Notes under the pieces: model-generated | The model's input: the letters and a program-made list of their open reading frames with translations, nothing else | Database searches by the model: none | What the model was told of the DNA's origin: nothing | Assembly: GCA_964477525.1 (NCBI GenBank) | Contig: CAYZHY010000151.1 | Coordinates: 1 to 8,292 of the forward strand | Source: PCC-9228 sp964477525 | GTDB taxonomy: Bacteria; Cyanobacteriota; Cyanobacteriia; Cyanobacteriales; PCC-9228 | Length of the DNA: 8,292 nt | Reading direction: 5' to 3' | Shown: in pieces, positions 6,284 through 8,292 of the stretch | Numbering within the stretch: position 1 is the first letter of the stretch | Layout: the number at the start of each line of letters is the position of its first letter | Position numbers and translations under genes: made by a program

Positions 6284-7558
6284 ATGCAACGCTCCCGTCA
6301 CGTCATCCAACACAGAGAACAGACCTTACATTCCACAAAAACTGTGGCGTTCTACGGATGCCTCAGTTCCGTTTTGCTGCATAGTTTGGTCTTATTTGGG
6401 GAGATCCAAATCGCCGATCCCAAACCGGATAAACCCAAACCAGAAAAATCTCCTGCACCTATCGTACTGAAATCGCCACCACCACAAGCACAATCCCAAC
6501 CTGAAGAAAAATCACAAGAAGAAACGACGGAAGAAACTTCGGCGCCATCAGAAAGTACCCAAACTGCCTTATCGCCATCGCCAACACCGCAGCAACCCCA
6601 ACAACCCCAACCACAACCACGAGAACCTCGCCGCCAACCCCAAAGAAGACCGCAACGCGATCGCTCTCCCCAACCTACACCAGAACCGCGCCGCCGCCAA
6701 CCCCAAAGAAGACCGCAACGCGATCGCACGCCCCAAACGCCCGAACCCGCTCCCAGAGCGACTCCCGAACCTACTCCTGTTCCCACGCCTTCTCCAAAAC
6801 CACAACCAACCCCAACCCCAACCCCAAAAGCCAAACCAGAACCAACGCCAACCCCAACACCCACGCCAACGCCAACCCCAGCACCAACACCAACCCCAGC
6901 ACCAAAACCAGAACCAACCCCAACCCCAACTCAATTAGAAAACATTCTGGAATCCACGCCATCGCCATCCCCAACCAATCCACCATCGAACCAGGCAACA
7001 GAAACCTCACCATCTCGTCGTTCTACCGAAAGCAACCGTCAACCCCAGACAGAAACCAATTCTCCTAGCAGTACCAACAACACCTCATCGCAAGGAAGTG
7101 GCCAAGCCAGCCAACCTGCCGAAACCACTCAAAGAGGTGCCTCTAATCCATCTAGCCAACAAAATACCAATACCAACGCTGCCAGACAGCAACCACAACC
7201 CACCCCGCAACCAGCACCACAACCCACCCCACAGCCAGCACCACAGCCAGCACCACAGCCCACCCCGCAACCAGCACCACAGCCAGCTGCCAGGCAAACG
7301 CCGACAGGTCCTTTACCGGCCAATCGCGGAACGCTTCAGGGGTGTGGTCGCAAACCTGAAGTTGACTTCGATACCAACACATCAACTTTAGTAAGCATTC
7401 GAGTGAGTCCCGGTGGCAGCGTTACCTCGGCAAGCGTCGCTCGCTCTAGTGGGGATTCCGAGTTGGATGGATTAGCCGTTCAGTGGGTGCGAACTTGTCG
7501 CTTTACCAGCTCTCCCAATGGTAGAGTTGGTCAAATTAGCGTTGTTTGGCAAAATTAG
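6284..7558 (+). CDS. tonB: TonB energy transducer with long Pro-rich linker
   Basis: The 424-residue protein has the TonB plan. A cytoplasmic N-terminus (1-20) is followed by one membrane anchor (about 21-39). The anchor contains Ser29-x3-His33, the SxxxH motif that couples E. coli TonB to ExbB/ExbD. A periplasmic linker of about 300 residues (46-345) is dominated by Pro, Gln, Thr, Glu and Lys. The C-terminal domain (about 350-424) has the TonB pattern VSIRVSPGGSVTSASVARSSGDSELDGLA..W....F, which contacts the TonB box of outer-membrane receptors. The linker is much longer than in E. coli TonB (239 residues in all), which would suit the thicker cyanobacterial peptidoglycan. It contains a repeated Arg-rich block (116-127, 137-148) and seven QPxP units (305-332). 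The C-terminal domain is short, lacks the usual N-terminal YP motif and carries Cys354 and Cys405. It is divergent from exbB and shares the control region. No Shine-Dalgarno is seen. The stop overlaps the DUF429 gene end by 4 bases. Confidence 0.9.
   Translation: MQRSRHVIQHREQTLHSTKTVAFYGCLSSVLLHSLVLFGEIQIADPKPDKPKPEKSPAPIVLKSPPPQAQSQPEEKSQEETTEETSAPSESTQTALSPSPTPQQPQQPQPQPREPRRQPQRRPQRDRSPQPTPEPRRRQPQRRPQRDRTPQTPEPAPRATPEPTPVPTPSPKPQPTPTPTPKAKPEPTPTPTPTPTPTPAPTPTPAPKPEPTPTPTQLENILESTPSPSPTNPPSNQATETSPSRRSTESNRQPQTETNSPSSTNNTSSQGSGQASQPAETTQRGASNPSSQQNTNTNAARQQPQPTPQPAPQPTPQPAPQPAPQPTPQPAPQPAARQTPTGPLPANRGTLQGCGRKPEVDFDTNTSTLVSIRVSPGGSVTSASVARSSGDSELDGLAVQWVRTCRFTSSPNGRVGQISVVWQN
6629..6727 (+). 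repeat. exact 36-bp direct repeat inside tonB
   Basis: Two identical 36-base copies (6629-6664 and 6692-6727) lie 63 bases apart, start to start. Each encodes RRQPQRRPQRDR and ends in a HIP1 octamer. The exact identity at the DNA level, including silent positions, points to a recent 21-codon duplication or to ongoing homogenisation. The repeat makes the linker locally strongly basic, unlike the Glu-Pro/Lys-Pro linkers of classic TonB. Confidence 0.9.
6804..6930 (+). repeat. CCAACC-type microsatellite encoding a Pro-Thr tract in tonB
   Basis: Imperfect hexameric runs of CCAACC/CCAACG/CCAGCA encode alternating (Thr/Ala/Glu/Lys)-Pro. In-frame hexamer units allow the linker to change length two residues at a time without breaking the frame. 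Confidence 0.8.
7196..7279 (+). repeat. seven 12-bp QPxP repeats in tonB
   Basis: Seven consecutive 12-base units encode QPTP, QPAP, QPTP, QPAP, QPAP, QPTP and QPAP (residues 305-332), then a degenerate QPAA. They form the end of the linker just before the C-terminal domain. Like the Pro-Thr tract, this is a likely site of slippage-driven length variation. Confidence 0.9.
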
Positions 7559-8292
7559 TTTGATTCTGCAGGGACAATAATATATCCCTGCTCTTCATTT
7601 CCCAAAACTTGATGGTTGCTTTCTCCCCAATACCACCAAGATACGCCTAAATAAGCACAAATGAGTGCATCCAAACGATCCTCGATCGCTTTCAGGTCTT
7701 TCATGCGGGTAGCAGTCTGGGGATGGGGAATGTGCTTTTCTAGAGCAGGTAAAGCGGGTTGGCGGCTGGTGAGTTCTGTATTGATAAAATCGTATAATTT
7801 GCTTAGTTCGGAAATGCGATCGCGAAACCGTCCTTTTTTGTATTTGAGAATGCGAGGCAAGCGAAACCAACGTACGATCGCGGTATGAGGAAAAACTTCA
7901 ATTTGAAAACGTCCCGGCTGCTGTGCCGTAATTTGCGGTGCGTGGCGAAATCCCCGCTCTAGCAAACTTTGTCCCAATCCCACCGTACGCTCGGCAAAAG
8001 GACGCTGCAAGTTGGCCGGATAGCACCCTGCGTGGTAGGATCCAAAATACTTATGGGTCAAGCGATCGGGAACCCGCATCCCCGTCGTATTGGGAATAAT
8101 GGTAGGGGCATCCACCGCCACCATGGCATCGGTTTCTGCTGGTGCCAGTTCGTCTACCCATTGCAGAAGATCGCTTACTGACGCCAAACAATCCGAGGCG
8201 ACTATTTCCAGGGTACCATCGGCACTCAGTTGCAAGCCGCACAGACCACTATCGCCGGAACGCCAACCAAAGTCAATTCCCAAAAATCGCAT
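7555..8292 (-). CDS. DUF429 family protein (predicted RNase H-like fold)
   Basis: The 245-residue protein starts with an ATG exactly at the right edge. The start MRFLGIDFGWRSGDSG is the expected first strand of the family, so the gene is probably complete. Conserved blocks are GIDFGW (5-10), VAVDAPTIIPN (58-68), the AGCYPANLQR segment (88-97), QIEVFPHTAIV (130-140) and EDRLDALICAYLG (204-216). Asp7, Asp61, Glu132 and Asp205/Asp208 are spaced as in RNase H-fold nucleases, so a metal-dependent nuclease-like activity is conceivable, but the function of DUF429 proteins is not established. It ends tail-to-tail with tonB, with a 4-base overlap of the stop regions, and has no visible role in iron uptake. 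Its promoter is outside the window. Confidence 0.85.
   Translation of the reverse strand: MRFLGIDFGWRSGDSGLCGLQLSADGTLEIVASDCLASVSDLLQWVDELAPAETDAMVAVDAPTIIPNTTGMRVPDRLTHKYFGSYHAGCYPANLQRPFAERTVGLGQSLLERGFRHAPQITAQQPGRFQIEVFPHTAIVRWFRLPRILKYKKGRFRDRISELSKLYDFINTELTSRQPALPALEKHIPHPQTATRMKDLKAIEDRLDALICAYLGVSWWYWGESNHQVLGNEEQGYIIVPAESN

Noticed and set aside
6352..7013. Long Gly/Trp/Val-rich open frames antisense to tonB
   Set aside because: They are mirror images of the Pro-rich repeats, low in complexity, and lack ribosome binding sites and any family motif.
7196..7279. CRISPR-like array
   Set aside because: The regular units are contiguous 12-base codon repeats encoding QPxP, without unique spacers.

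Overview
The window looks like chromosomal DNA from a cyanobacterium. The octamer GCGATCGC (HIP1), which is highly over-represented in many cyanobacterial genomes, occurs 14 times in 8.3 kb, both inside and outside genes. The proteins also have a cyanobacterial flavour: an RTX-type calcium-binding protein, a TonB with a very long proline-rich linker, and a DUF429 protein.

Layout, left to right. (1) 1-416, minus strand: the N-terminal part of an RTX calcium-binding protein that runs off the left edge. (2) 417-1068: about 650 bases with no convincing gene, holding a candidate promoter for the RTX gene, an AT-rich inverted repeat and a short G-rich tandem repeat. (3) 1069-1896, plus strand: a stand-alone type II (NRPS/PKS-type) thioesterase. 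(4) 1902-6009, minus strand: a compact five-gene block. In transcription order it is exbB, exbD, two FecCD-family permeases and a FecE/FepC-type ATPase. A 100-base run of N (4839-4938) hides the end of exbD and the start of the first permease. (5) 6010-6283: a divergent control region with a strong sigma70-like promoter facing tonB, two Fur-box-like sites and a 17-bp palindrome. (6) 6284-7558, plus strand: tonB. (7) 7555-8292, minus strand: a DUF429 protein, tail-to-tail with tonB.

How the genes fit together. ExbB, ExbD and TonB form the inner-membrane motor that powers outer-membrane TonB-dependent receptors. The two permeases and the ATPase form the inner-membrane importer for what those receptors deliver: ferric siderophore, heme or cobalamin. 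Both halves are read outward from one shared region carrying iron-box-like sequences, which suggests one iron-regulated uptake module. The outer-membrane receptor and the periplasmic binding protein are not in the window. The adjacent type II thioesterase, ending 5 bp from the ATPase gene, hints that a nonribosomal siderophore or other peptide/polyketide pathway may be encoded elsewhere. That link is inference.

I did not find a clearly new type of system. The points most worth following are the cysteine-pair TonB C-terminal domain with its long, partly arginine-rich linker, the architecture of the divergent control region, and the thioesterase next to the uptake operon.
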